Assembly: GCA_905221615.1 (NCBI GenBank)
Contig: CAJNDT010005868.1
Location: 1 to 64,000, forward strand
Direction: 5' to 3'
DNA from: Symbiodinium sp. CCMP2592
Lineage: Eukaryota; Sar; Dinophyceae; Suessiales; Symbiodiniaceae
DNA: 64,000 nucleotides
The number at the start of each line of letters is the position of its first letter. The first letter of the stretch is position 1. A model generated the notes under the pieces. It made no database searches and was not told where the DNA came from. It saw nothing but the letters and a program-made list of their open reading frames with translations. Positions 20,881 through 29,704 of this stretch are shown one piece after another. The position numbers and the translations under genes were made by a program.

Positions 20881-20952
20881 AAGCAGCTCAGGGAGGCAGG
20901 CCCGCAGGAAAACAACACGGAACAGATGCGCTATTTTCAGAAAACCGGATAG
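20881..20952 (+). CDS. Exon, hydrophilic, product unknown
   Basis: Reads KQLREAGPQENNTEQMRYFQ then KTG and a TAG stop. It begins exactly at the right end of an I element, whose TACTGTAAG end acts as acceptor. Confidence 0.6.
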   Translation, partial: KQLREAGPQENNTEQMRYFQKTG

Positions 20953-21092
20953 TCTAGGTTTCCAGGATACCAGTAAACAGGGCAGCCGTATTTTCAAGGG
21001 GACACTGGGACACCCAGACTGCCCTAAACCCGAAACCGTTTCTGTTACATCGTCCTCTTCTGTTGAGGGTTCAGGGGGGGGACTTAGTAAGT

Positions 21093-21187
21093 AGGGAGTA
21101 AGTAGACTTATAGGTACCCTAAAAGGGACCCTAATTGGGGTTATGGTACTTATAAGTCCCTAAAAGAACCAGTTACTAAGTCCCCTA
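21093..21187. mobile_element. Single-copy inverted-repeat element
   Basis: GACTTAGTAAGTAGGGAGT to GAACCAGTTACTAAGTC with CCCTAAAAGGGACCC inside. Confidence 0.7.
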
Positions 21188-21269
21188 AAGACCCTCCAAG
21201 TAGGGAGATGTATGTATGTGTGTGTGTGTGTGTCTATGGGGCCGATCAGTTCTGCCAGACTGTAAGGCT

Positions 21270-21346
21270 TAAAGTAGTTCCTTTTTGGGGGTTCATATTT
21301 AGAATCCTATAAGGTACTCCCAAAACGGAACTACTTCGGGGCCTAT
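21270..21346. mobile_element. MITE family G
   Basis: TTAAAGTAGTTCCTTTTTGG to ACGGAACTACTTCGGGGCCT. Confidence 0.8.
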
Positions 21347-21384
21347 GAGGGTGTAGTAGTTTCGGCCTCTAGGCCTTTGGCTCA

Positions 21385-21462
21385 AGGGATTAGGGATTAG
21401 GGTTTAGGGATTAGGGTTTAGGGATTAGGGTTTAGGGTTTAGGGATTAGGGTTTAGGGTTTA
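21385..21462. repeat. Telomere-like TTTAGGG/ATTAGGG array
   Basis: About ten units alternating TTTAGGG and ATTAGGG in plus orientation. Confidence 0.9.
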
Positions 21463-21472
21463 AACTTCGCAG

Positions 21473-22136
21473 ACTCTTGAACCACCAGACCCCCCTACAG
21501 CTGAACTGGAAGCGACCTGCAAGAATATGGTCTCGAGTAATGTAGGGGCCTGAAAAGTACCTATGCTATTTTGGGGGTTCCTCACTGTTATATTTATGGT
21601 ATATCCCAAACCCCAGTCTAATTATTAAGGCCCCTGTATTATGGTTTAGGGTTGGGGGTTTGAAGTTTGCGGATGGCTTCGGGGTTTGCGGTTTTTGGGG
21701 TTTGAGGTTTACGGTTTGGGCTTTGGGGTCTATCTACGATACAGGTTGGGTACGGCCCCCACTCAGCAATAGTTGAATAATATTTCTTAATAAAGTCATA
21801 TTAGGACCTCAATAGTAGCCCTATTATTATAGACTCTTACGGTATGGGGGCCGTACCTAACTTGTGATGAAAGGGGAAATATAATGGGTATATAATGGCT
21901 ATATTAAGGGTATATACCTAGGAGTCCTTTTTAAGGGTCCCTCCTTCTACCCTTCCCCAAATCATAATAGTAGTTCCTAATATGAAAGCCCTACATTCTA
22001 CTGTAGAGGTACTTTGGAGCCTTTGTGCGATACAGGCCTCAGGGTTCAGGGACAGTGCGAGGCCTTCGGAGATGCCAAAGATGGATCAGTCCTGGCATGG
22101 AGGCCCCCAGAGCAATGTGCCTCTGAGGGCTCTATC
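21473..22136 (+). CDS. Two exons of a plus-strand gene, product unknown
   Basis: Exon 21473-21541 reads TLEPPDPPTAELEATCKNMV then SSN and meets the donor GTAGGGGCC, the left end of an H element. Exon 22036 to about 22136 reads SGFRDSARPSEMPKMDQSWH after acceptor ACAG and is interrupted at 22137 by a 100-base element with an 8-base target duplication. The intron between holds H, M, P and B elements. Confidence 0.6.
21542..21646. mobile_element. MITE family H, donor in left end
   Basis: Left end GTAGGGGCCTGAAAAG begins exactly at the exon edge; right end ATTATTAAGGCCCCTG. Confidence 0.85.
21746..21864. mobile_element. MITE family M
   Basis: GTTGGGTACGGCCCCCACTC to TATGGGGGCCGTACCTAAC. Confidence 0.85.
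21876..21952. mobile_element. MITE family P
   Basis: AAAGGGGAAATATAATGGGT to AAGGGTCCCTCCTTCTACCC. Confidence 0.75.
21955..22027. mobile_element. MITE family B, left end missing
   Basis: Core CCCCAAATCATAATAGTAGT through TACTTTGGAGCCTTTG. Confidence 0.75.
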
Positions 22137-22236
22137 TTAGAAGCTGCCCCCACCCTGTAATAGTGACTATAAGGATTAGATTGGGCCCTATTATATTCCT
22201 TCTATACCACTATTACAGGGTGGGGGCCACTTCTAA
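22137..22236. mobile_element. Inverted-repeat element with 8-base target duplication
   Basis: Exactly 100 bases; ends TTAGAAGCTGCCCCCACCCT and GGGTGGGGGCCACTTCTAA. Flanked by GCTCTATC on both sides. An 8-base duplication fits hAT-type transposition. Confidence 0.9.
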
Positions 22237-22379
22237 GCTCTATCAGTCTGTTGCAGTGTGTTTAGGGCTTTCGGGGTTTAGGGTGTAAGGTAGCGTTTAG
22301 GGTTGTGTTCTTGAGGCTTCGGTTCGATTTCAGCAGCAAGGACAAAATCCTACTCAATGCCTGACATTCTGAACCGGAA

Positions 22380-22520
22380 CCCTCGGCCCGTTCCCTTGAA
22401 GACTGGACCCTAAGACCTCCACAAGAAAGCTACTCTCCGAACCCCCCACCCGGCAGCGGGAATGTAGGCTTTCCTTCGTGGTCTGTAGCAGCAGCACGGG
22501 CTTGTTGTTGGTTGTGCTGA
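22380..22520 (-). CDS. Exon candidate, minus strand
   Basis: After a good acceptor (TTTTGCTTTTCAG) the minus strand reads HNQQQARAAATDHEGKPTFP, with a second open frame overlapping it. Product unknown. Confidence 0.35.
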
Positions 22521-22644
22521 AAAGCAAAACGAATAGACGCCCCATGCCAAGAAAACTCTGAACCAATAATCTGTTACAGTCTACACCCATACCTCGTTGC
22601 TGTCTGCGCGGCCTAGACTCTAAACCTCAAGCGGTATCGAACTT

Positions 22645-22964
22645 GAATATGATTGGACTGGTTGGAGCTCTTATCCCACTGGTTTTCAGCTTTCGAGCCT
22701 TCGGCTACCCATTGAAGGTTTGGGAGTTTAGGTGGAAGGCTCCTTTGCAGAGAGCCCCTTCTGTGGACAACTTCCCATTGTCGAGTCACCTCCACCCTAA
22801 GCCGCGTGATGTCAGAGGGAGAGAATATTAATATAGGGGTAATTGCCGATAGCTGTTTTGATGTTGTATGTATAGTATAATCAATATACCCCCAAACCCT
22901 TTTTTCAGGATTCAAGGGCCGTCTCGTGGCCTATATCAAGTCTTACACAAGGCCTCTTGAGTAA
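22645..22964 (+). CDS. Two terminal exons, hydrophobic segment
   Basis: About 22645-22717 reads MIGLVGALIPLVFSFRAFGY then PLK before GTTTGG, a likely membrane helix. Exon 22917-22964 reads GRLVAYIKSYTRPLE and a TAA stop. Both ends are phase 0, and the intron has inverted GTTTGGG/CCCAAAC ends. The first exon has a hydrophilic minus-strand alternative. Confidence 0.5.
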
Positions 22965-23112
22965 AGCCCTACGAGCCCCAGAACCCAAAATCCAGCTCAC
23001 ACAAGGCCGCGCTAATCCTTTCAGCGCGTTTCAAGTCCTTGGCTCAGAATGAACGGGAATGCCTGATATTCCCCAAACTCCAGACTAATGCTTAATTGTA
23101 CAGCAGTTGTTT

Positions 23113-23222
23113 GCAGGGATAATGTAGGAACCTGATTAAGAAACCCTGGGCCTATCACCCCCCCAAATAGTCGGTTTCATATAAGGAACCCTAACAAACG
23201 CACATGTTTTTTCTTAATCAGG
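23113..23222. mobile_element. Single-copy inverted-repeat element
   Basis: Ends GTAGGAACCTGATTAAG and CTTAATCAGGTTCCTGC. Confidence 0.75.
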
Positions 23223-23324
23223 TTCCTGCATTAGCAGGAATATGGGTAGTTCATAATACGGCACCTATTATTTAGGGTACAAGAAAAGGGGCCCTAATAC
23301 TGAGACCCATATGTTCCTACATTA

Positions 23325-23480
23325 AACCCTATAAACCCTAACCCCCTATAAACCCTGAACCCCTAAACCCCTAAACCCTAAAACCCTAAACCCCTAAACC
23401 CCTAATCCCTGAACCCCTAAACCCTGAACCCCTGAACCCCTAAACCCTGAACCCCTATAAACCCTAAACCCCAACCTCTA
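23325..23480. repeat. Degenerate CCCTAAA telomere-like array
   Basis: Some 15 units of CCCTAAACC, CCTATAAACC and CCTGAACC variants, a pattern of an old decaying array. Confidence 0.85.
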
Positions 23481-23495
23481 AAACCCCAACCCCCA

Positions 23496-23579
23496 ACCCG
23501 AAGGTCGAGTAATTCGTGTTGGTCTCTTCGGGGAAGCACTCGGAGATGGCCTGGGCGAGTTTGGGGCAAGCAGAGCCAC
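23496..23579 (-). CDS. GC-rich minus-strand exon
   Basis: Reads CPKLAQAISECFPEETNTNY then STFG before a GTTGGG donor; acceptor GCCCAG. Third positions are mostly C or G. It lies between two telomere-like arrays. Product unknown. Confidence 0.6.
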
Positions 23580-23715
23580 GGTTAGGGTTTTAGGGTATTA
23601 GGGTTTTAGGGTTTGGGGCTTTAGGGTTTAGGGTTTTAGGGTTTGGGGTTTTAGGGTTTAGGCGGTTTAGGGTTTAGGGTTTTTGGGTTTAGGGTTTTAG
23701 GGTTTTAGGGTTGGG
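23580..23715. repeat. Telomere-like TTTAGGG array
   Basis: About 15 TTTAGGG and TTTTAGGG units, in the opposite orientation to the array at 23325. Confidence 0.9.
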
Positions 23716-23736
23716 TTTAGGATTCACGATTGCTTG

Positions 23737-23850
23737 CCCAAAATGTCCTAGGTACTGTTACGGGGGGATACTTCCCCAAATCATAATTGTAATTTCTAAT
23801 ATGGAAACCCTATATACATTCTACCACAGAGGTACTTTGGACCCTTTGGG
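23737..23850. mobile_element. MITE family B
   Basis: Complete copy. The 25 bases before it match those before the copy at 19687, so the pair was copied with flank. Confidence 0.85.
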
Positions 23851-23894
23851 TTGAGTGGTGTACAACTTACGATGAGGCTTGTGTCCTACGTGTA

Positions 23895-23986
23895 GTTTAC
23901 ATTGTTCTCCCCTTTCTCAGACTGACATGATTTATGTAGGTTCGCATATATAAGGGAACCCCGAACGGAACTAAATTGGAGTCCAT
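23895..23986. mobile_element. MITE family F, diverged
   Basis: GTAGTTTACATTGTTCTCC to GGAACTAAATTGGAGTCC; ends just before exon 23993. Confidence 0.7.
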
Positions 23987-23992
23987 TTGAAG

Positions 23993-24799
23993 TGGGAACC
24001 AACTGACGAGAGAAGGCAACCGGACCCGATTGAGGTTCCGGACCCTGTTGAGAAGATTCGAAGTTGATCGACCATTTGTTCTCAAAGCCGAAACACTGAA
24101 CGATTGCTATAGGGGCCTCAATAGTTACCTGTACTATTTTGCGCGTTCCTTTCTACTTTCATTGTATACTGGGCTCCAAAACCCTATTCTAATTATATAT
24201 CAAGGCCCCTATATGAAGCCCGAAAGCCCTTTAGCCGCCTTAGCCAAGCGCTCCAAACTTAAATTGCTATAGCTAAAGCCTCCTGACACTCTGCGTAGTC
24301 TGAAGATGCCCCAAGCCTCAAACCCATCCAAGCAAAGGCGGGCGCGGCTCCTGAGCCCAGGTCTCGGACCTCGTCAGGAGGCCATGGAGGGACGGTTTGG
24401 GGTTGAGGGGATAGTGTCGAAGGTTTAGGCTTCTGGGTCTATGCGGGTCACGGCCGACAGTTTAAGTTTCAACATTTCTGGAGTTAAGGCTTCAGGACTT
24501 GCCCCAAGTCTCGTAGGATTTTTGTGGTTGCCACTCGGCTCCCAACAGGTTCCCGGAGGGATTCTACTTGATGGCTCGAGTTGAGGGTTTGGGGTTTAGG
24601 CTTGACGATTTAGGGCTAGGGTTTATAGGGCTTGGCTTCGGGGTTGTTCCATGTTGGACGCACGATGCAACGTCGTGTTGAGGAGCTCCTAAATCTGCTT
24701 AGGGTTGGCTTCAAACGCAAAAGCGAAGCAACAAAGGCTCTAATTACTAATGCAGACTTCGGAGCCATTCGGCGTCATGTCCCAGCATATGCTGCCTAA
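23993..24799 (+). CDS. Plus-strand gene end, four exons, product unknown
   Basis: Exons 23993-24062 (WEPTDERRQPDPIEVPDPVE), 24306-24394 (MPQASNPSKQRRARLLSPGL then GPRQEAMEG), 24549-24579 (FPEGFYLMAR, phase 2 join) and 24629-24799 (GLASGLFHVGRTMQRRVEEL then LNLLRVGFKRKSEATKALIT and a stop at 24797). The tail is basic and helix-prone. The 24394-24549 join keeps phase and gives GRFPEGFYLMAR. Family not recognised. Confidence 0.6.
24112..24215. mobile_element. MITE family H
   Basis: ATAGGGGCCTCAATAGTTAC to TATATCAAGGCCCCTATAT. Confidence 0.8.
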
Positions 24800-24802
24800 T
24801 AT

Positions 24803-25153
24803 TCATTCAGTATAACATGCCACCAGAAATTTGCCCCCTTCCAATACTAAGGCCCTTCCATTAAGTGCCAAGCCGCAGGGGAGGTAGACATGCTGAGCTG
24901 AGTCAGAGGCCCAGCGAAGAGCTTCAGTTTGCGGGATTTTGTGGAGCTGTATCCACAGATTCGGGCTTCGCAATGCTTCGGACACTGGGCTTTGGGCTCT
25001 GGGTTTGCGGTCCTTGGATGAGGGTGTAAGCTTGAAGACTTTACGATGAGGAGCTACCTCAGGTCGAGCTGCTGAAACAAGGCTCTGAGTTGTACTTTTG
25101 CTTCGATAGGTTTCATTACCATTGCTCAGTTCGCAGGGTTTCACAACTTTCAC
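24803..25153 (-). CDS. Minus-strand terminal exon, product unknown
   Basis: A 116-codon frame ending LPCGLALNGRALVLEGGKFL then VACYTE and TGA. An inner GTAGCT donor and AAG acceptors could split it. Its stop lies 3 bases from the stop of the plus-strand gene. Length and composition favour coding. Confidence 0.5.
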   Translation of the reverse strand: MKVVKPCELSNGNETYRSKSTTQSLVSAARPEVAPHRKVFKLTPSSKDRKPRAQSPVSEALRSPNLWIQLHKIPQTEALRWASDSAQHVYLPCGLALNGRALVLEGGKFLVACYTE

Positions 25154-25317
25154 AACCCTGCACTAAGTTGTTGAGGGTTTGTATTCTAGCCTCGACTTCT
25201 ATCGACAGCTGACATGAAGCTTCCTAATTGAGGCGTCTTAATTCGCAGCTTGGGCGTTCGGGATCTATCAAAGTAGTGTCACGTATAGTTTTACCACGCA
25301 GGGGTGATCAGGTGATA

Positions 25318-25428
25318 CTTGGAGGTTCATGGGTAGTTATAATTCGGGTTATAAGGCCCCTAATATGGGATAGCAGTATAGATACCCTACTTATAGCCCT
25401 ACTTATAACTGTCCATGAACCTCCAAGC
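25318..25428. mobile_element. MITE family E, acceptor in right end
   Basis: CTTGGAGGTTCATGGGTAGT to ATGAACCTCCAAG, followed directly by the exon at 25429. Confidence 0.85.
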
Positions 25429-25537
25429 ATGCTTGCTAGTTGCTCAGAGACGCCTACACTAACAGCCTGGTCATCAAACGGCATGTGCCCGAACCTTCAG
25501 CCGCCAGGAATTCGGATTTCCAGTGTCTTGTATAGTC
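25429..25537 (+). CDS. Exon after an E element
   Basis: Reads MLASCSETPTLTAWSSNGMC then PNLQPPGIRISSVLY in phase 2 directly after CCTCCAAG. A preceding block at about 25252-25274 (LGVRDLS, donor GTAGTG, phase 2) could join it. Confidence 0.5.
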
Positions 25538-25548
25538 ATACAGTCACC

Positions 25549-25649
25549 CTAAGGGTCCGAGTATTTAACAGTGATATACTCTACTAAATATTGAGTTACA
25601 TAACTAGTATCCCAAAAAACAAGTACCTAATTATTGGATCCTGTGGACG
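25549..25649. mobile_element. MITE family Q
   Basis: CCCTAAGGGTCCGAGTATTT to TGTGGACGCTTAGGG. An open frame in two phases starts right after it (25650-25735). Confidence 0.75.
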
Positions 25650-25846
25650 CTTAGGGTCGTAGTCCTCGATCTTGTGGTCTTGATGCCAGCCTACCAACGC
25701 GTGAGCCCTGCGTCCTGTGCTCGCACACTGATAGTACTCCGTGATTCCAGATTGTGGTAGTATAAGGCAACCCTAGATCCTAAATAAAACTCCAAACCCT
25801 ACACGAAGGACACCTGGACCCAGGCGCCCACTGAAGTTCCTAAGCT

Positions 25847-26129
25847 ATGGCAGCCGCGAGAAAGTCTGGTGTGGAAGGAAAGTCCACAGGCCAGGCTTCC
25901 AACTATTCCCCAAAGGGTCGTAGGTACCGTAATGGGGGATACCTCACCCAATCATAATAGTAATTCCTAATATGGAAACCCTGCATTCTACTATACAGGT
26001 ACTTTGGACCCTTTGGGTTCAAGGCGCAATTCGCTGCAGGACCTTGCAACGTTGCGCGGCGCATTGAGCGTCCCTTTGGGGCTCTACAACGCTGCCAGGC
26101 ATCAAGATGATCCAGTTGAAGATCAATGA
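25847..26129 (+). CDS. Small two-exon gene split by a B element
   Basis: ATG at 25847 opens MAAARKSGVEGKSTGQASNY then SPKGR, ending in phase 2 at AG before GTACCG. The second exon, 26024-26129, continues RNSLQDLATLRGALSVPLGL then YNAARHQDDPVEDQ and TGA. The 100-base intron 25924-26023 is a B element. Acceptor TTCAAG precedes G. The product may extend downstream if a donor before the TGA is used. Confidence 0.65.
25912..26014. mobile_element. MITE family B forming an intron
   Basis: CCCAAAGGGTCGTAGGTACC to TACTTTGGACCCTTTGGG; the donor GTACCG lies in its left arm, and the acceptor lies 9 bases past its right end. Confidence 0.85.
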
Positions 26130-26179
26130 GTCAGGAACCTGTACTCTTGAACTCCTTACAGATCCACACGATGAGAATA

Positions 26180-26376
26180 CAGCTATGAGCCTTCAGGAGT
26201 CAATGCTACGCAAGTTAAAGCACTCGCGGGCTACGAGGTCCTTCGTCAAACTCTCGTCGACGTTCTTGGAGATGCGAACATGAAGGAATCGATCCCCTAC
26301 TTCTTTTGCGCAATCGCGACGATTCCGCACACAGATCACACGTTTCTCAGGCCACTCCGGTCTTATACCGTTTAGG
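26180..26376 (+). CDS. Coding block, terminal, product unknown
   Basis: Reads YSYEPSGVNATQVKALAGYE then VLRQTLVDVLGDANMKESIP then YFFCAIATIPHTDHTFLRPL and a stop at 26374. It may be a later part of the gene at 25847, but the phase of the join is unclear and one overlapping frame (MIQLKINESGTCTLELLTDP) is also open. Confidence 0.6.
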
Positions 26377-26483
26377 TCCGTTAGCTACTCCTCAATCCCC
26401 TATAAAAGTTGTTCATAGGAGGCCAAAATGGGGGTTTAGCATATGGGGGTTTAGTAGGGATTAGGGTTCCCATAATAGGGTTC

Positions 26484-26630
26484 GTATTAAGGAATCCCTG
26501 CCCCAAGAATCTTAAACGCCCCTTTTGGCCTCCCATCGGTTGTGATCTGCCGCTCGTAGCCCTCGAAGTCCCCTGTCATGTACTGTAGAGGTGTGGCGAG
26601 ATGGGGATCTTGAGAGGGAAGCGAAGTGCA
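26484..26630 (-). CDS. Minus-strand terminal exon, product unknown
   Basis: Reads LPSQDPHLATPLQYMTGDFE then GYERQITTDGRPKGAFKILG then AGIP and TAA. A strong acceptor (CACACCTCTACAG) lies inside before TACATG. An inverted AT-rich element follows at 26395-26490. Confidence 0.6.
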
Positions 26631-26639
26631 ACTCAACAT

Positions 26640-27076
26640 TGCTTTCCCTAAGGCTCCACATGGCCCAAAAGCCTTATGTAATATGGTCTTTAGGCCCAAA
26701 GGCCTTAAGATATGAGCCCTTAGAGCCTTACAGTTTCAGTTGTCAGGTGTTATCCTGACACTCCCAGACAGTGCAGTCTCGCTCAACAGACCTCGAACCA
26801 GAAGCCTCGTCTGGACTGTCCAAGGCCGAAACCCTAAGCCTTAGTTCATAGTAGATCAACTTCCCTGCAATGCGGGCTACGTCCTTGCTAGGTAGGAGGC
26901 AAAAAAGTTCATAGATCTACGCTTTGGGCTGTTTCGCCGGCGTTAGAGTTTATAACTTCAGCCGTTGGCTGCACGTCGATGCAAAGAGCTTCCTGAGCAC
27001 ACGGGAGTTTCCGAAAATAAGAGGTGATTAACTCCGTTGGTTTTGCTTTATTCTTGTCCCCTATTTTCGGAAACCC
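26640..27076. other. Unassigned stretch
   Basis: A minus block at about 26822-26789 (ALDSPDEASGS before GTCTGT) could be an exon. TCCTTGCTAGGTAGGAGG at 26883 recurs at 42449. A short C element is at 27003-27079. Confidence 0.4.
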
Positions 27077-27079
27077 TCA
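27003..27079. mobile_element. MITE family C, short form
   Basis: CGGGAGTTTCCGAAAATAAG to CCCCTATTTTCGGAAACCCT, core deleted. Confidence 0.8.
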
Positions 27080-27347
27080 GACATAGGTTAAATCAAGGGC
27101 TTGTCTTCGGCGGTTTGCTAGCTCATGTCGCTGGTTCTTGCGTGGCTCCCTGGCTACCTCAAGACCCCAGCATATCCGCTGGCTCGTGCTTAGGCGATCC
27201 TGGCGATTCCTGAGAAGCTTCGTAGGTTTCACCGCAGAATTCTTCTCCAAAGACCCTGAATCCTTCATGCTAAACCCCTACAACCTGCAACCCTCTGCAT
27301 CCGCTACCCCTGATCTCCTGGCGGTGTTGAAGGCTACCGGAACATAG
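27080..27347 (+). CDS. Exon candidate of uncertain strand
   Basis: Plus frame RRSWRFLRSFVGFTAEFFSK then DPESFMLNPYNLQPSASATP ends at 27347. The minus strand is open too (LEKNSAVKPTKLLRNRQDRL). I cannot decide between them. Confidence 0.35.
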
Positions 27348-27532
27348 GTGGCGAAGCGCGGGCAGTGGGGAGTACCACGCTTTAATACGTTTTTGGCGGC
27401 CTGTTACTGCAAGGAACTACTACGAAATGAAAGTCTATACTACTTCAAAGCCCAGTACAACATAGGGGTCCGCCTACGTAATTATCCCCTCGTAGTCGGT
27501 ATGCTTTTGGTACTTATAAACATAACTAGGTA

Positions 27533-27610
27533 GGGCTTTGGGACGTTTTTTATTTGCTGTTGTTGGGCTTAAGAGGATTTTACCTACTGATAACTTTTCG
27601 AAGACTTTAA
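27533..27610. mobile_element. MITE family S
   Basis: GGTAGGGCTTTGGGACG to AGAGGATTTTACCTACTG; the same unit is nested in an R element at 34563. Confidence 0.7.
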
Positions 27611-27665
27611 AACAGCACCTCCCAGATAATATGCCCCAAAGCCTCTTGACCTATCATGGCCCCGG

Positions 27666-27912
27666 TATAAAGCCCAAAAGGTCCTCGGTTGTGTTGTGGG
27701 GGCATAGTTGCCCAAATCGCAATTCCTAATCCATAGAGAAACCTTATGTTCTACCATATGGGCGGTTGTCAAAATTAGGGTCTTTTTTTGGGTCCTGAAC
27801 ATCATACGGCACCTAATATTTAGGGTACACAAAAATGGACCACAATTTTGACAACCACCCAAATAGAGAAACCCTACATTCTACGATATAGGTACTTTTT
27901 GGACCCTTTGGC
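27666..27912. mobile_element. MITE family B with nested D
   Basis: B left end CCCAAAAGGTCCTCGG and right end TTTTTGGACCCTTTGG surround a complete D element (27760-27861). About 27 bases of B sequence occur on both sides of D. Confidence 0.85.
27760..27861. mobile_element. MITE family D, nested in B
   Basis: GGGCGGTTGTCAAAATTAGG to AATTTTGACAACCACCC. Confidence 0.85.
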
Positions 27913-27915
27913 AAA

Positions 27916-27953
27916 GCACCCCCGGGGAGCAGCCGCCAAAATTGCAACCATAC
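27916..27953 (+). CDS. Very short exon between B and C elements
   Basis: Reads HPRGAAAKIATIR. Acceptor GCAAAG closes the B element and the C element starts at the other edge. Confidence 0.45.
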
Positions 27954-28003
27954 GGGAGTTTCCGAGAATTCGGGGTACCTTATTTTGGGGTCCTTATAAT
28001 ACG
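27954..28003. mobile_element. MITE family C, right half missing
   Basis: ACGGGAGTTTCCGAGAATTC through TTTTGGGGTCCTTATAA. Confidence 0.75.
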
Positions 28004-28104
28004 GATACTTACACCTACACCTTGAATCCTAAACTCACGGTCAGCCACCCAGCTTAAACTAGACCCCTAGACTTGAAAGCCTAAGCCATACAGACATATA
28101 AAGC

Positions 28105-28262
28105 ACATGTATATGTATATATATATATATATATATAATAATAATAATCGTAGTAATAATAATAATAATAGTAATCATAATCATAATCATAATCATAATC
28201 ATAATACTAATAATAATAGTAATAATCATAATAATGACAATAATAAGAATATATAGTAATAC
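28105..28262. repeat. AT and AATAAT/AATCAT repeats
   Basis: (AT)n followed by AAT/AATC repeats of about 120 bases. Confidence 0.9.
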
Positions 28263-28399
28263 TAATTACATTTAGTCCCTGAGTCCCTCCGCTCACTCGC
28301 GATGCACCCACTTTCCCGGTTCCGGGTCGATCGCACGCCAGGCACGGCTATTTCTCCGTCTGAGGGTCTGGGTCCGGGTTTTCGGGTTCAGAGCTATAC

Positions 28400-28690
28400 A
28401 GTTGTTAGTCTTGGGATTTCTTGGGGATCTATCTTTGTAGTAGAGCAGGTAACCTTCAATCCAGAAGAGCAGCCGTCCCATCAGATTTCTGTCGACCAAC
28501 TCTGCTTCTCCGACAATGATTTTACAGGTCGCCCCACTGTCTTCGGTTTCCGAAAGGTGTCCACTTGTCAGGGCGAGGGTTCGAGGATGTGATGTACGGT
28601 ACAGTGATGTACCCACCCTAGTCCAGCTACTGGGGCTCCATTTGTGGACCCTGATTTGGCGAGATAGCCATGTGGAATGGATCATCGACA
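28400..28690 (-). CDS. Minus-strand coding block, product unknown
   Basis: Reads ALTSGHLSETEDSGATCKII then VGEAELVDRNLMGRLLFWIE then GYLLYYKDRSPRNPKTNN in one frame; two plus frames overlap. Composition favours the minus strand. No start is seen. Confidence 0.5.
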
Positions 28691-28699
28691 CCTCTCGAA

Positions 28700-28797
28700 G
28701 GCTGGCCCTAAACCCTATAAGCCCTATAAATCATAACCCCTATAAACCCTAAACCCTATAAACCCTAAACCCTATAAACCCTAAACCCTAAACTCCA
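28700..28797. repeat. CCCTAAA/CCCTATAAA telomere-like array
   Basis: About eight units alternating CCCTAAA and CCCTATAAA. Confidence 0.85.
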
Positions 28798-28877
28798 AGA
28801 CCATGAGCCCTGGAATCTTCAAGCCTCGGCCGAAGATTCTCTTTTCTCTCAGCACAAAGTACCCGCCAACAGTCATT

Positions 28878-28898
28878 TACCCCCCCCCCCCCCCCCAC
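28878..28898. repeat. Poly-C run
   Basis: About 20 consecutive C, a G-quadruplex-prone run on the minus strand. Confidence 0.95.
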
Positions 28899-28954
28899 AG
28901 AGAGTAATCTACACACGACAGGGGCAAGAACTAGAGCGCGAACAGTAACAATGT

Positions 28955-29640
<686 letters not shown>

Positions 29641-29704
29641 TAGGGTTTAGAGCAGGGCCTAGGGCCGCCATGAACCCCATATAAACGTACTGGTCCTACA
29701 CTTT

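Larger units (their letters stand above)
22965..23495. other. Unassigned stretch with one palindromic element
   Basis: Contains an inverted repeat at 23113-23222 (AATGTAGGAACCTGATTAAG to CTTAATCAGGTTCCTGCATT), a D remnant near 23243-23312 and degenerate CCCTAAA tracts 23325-23480. Confidence 0.6.
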
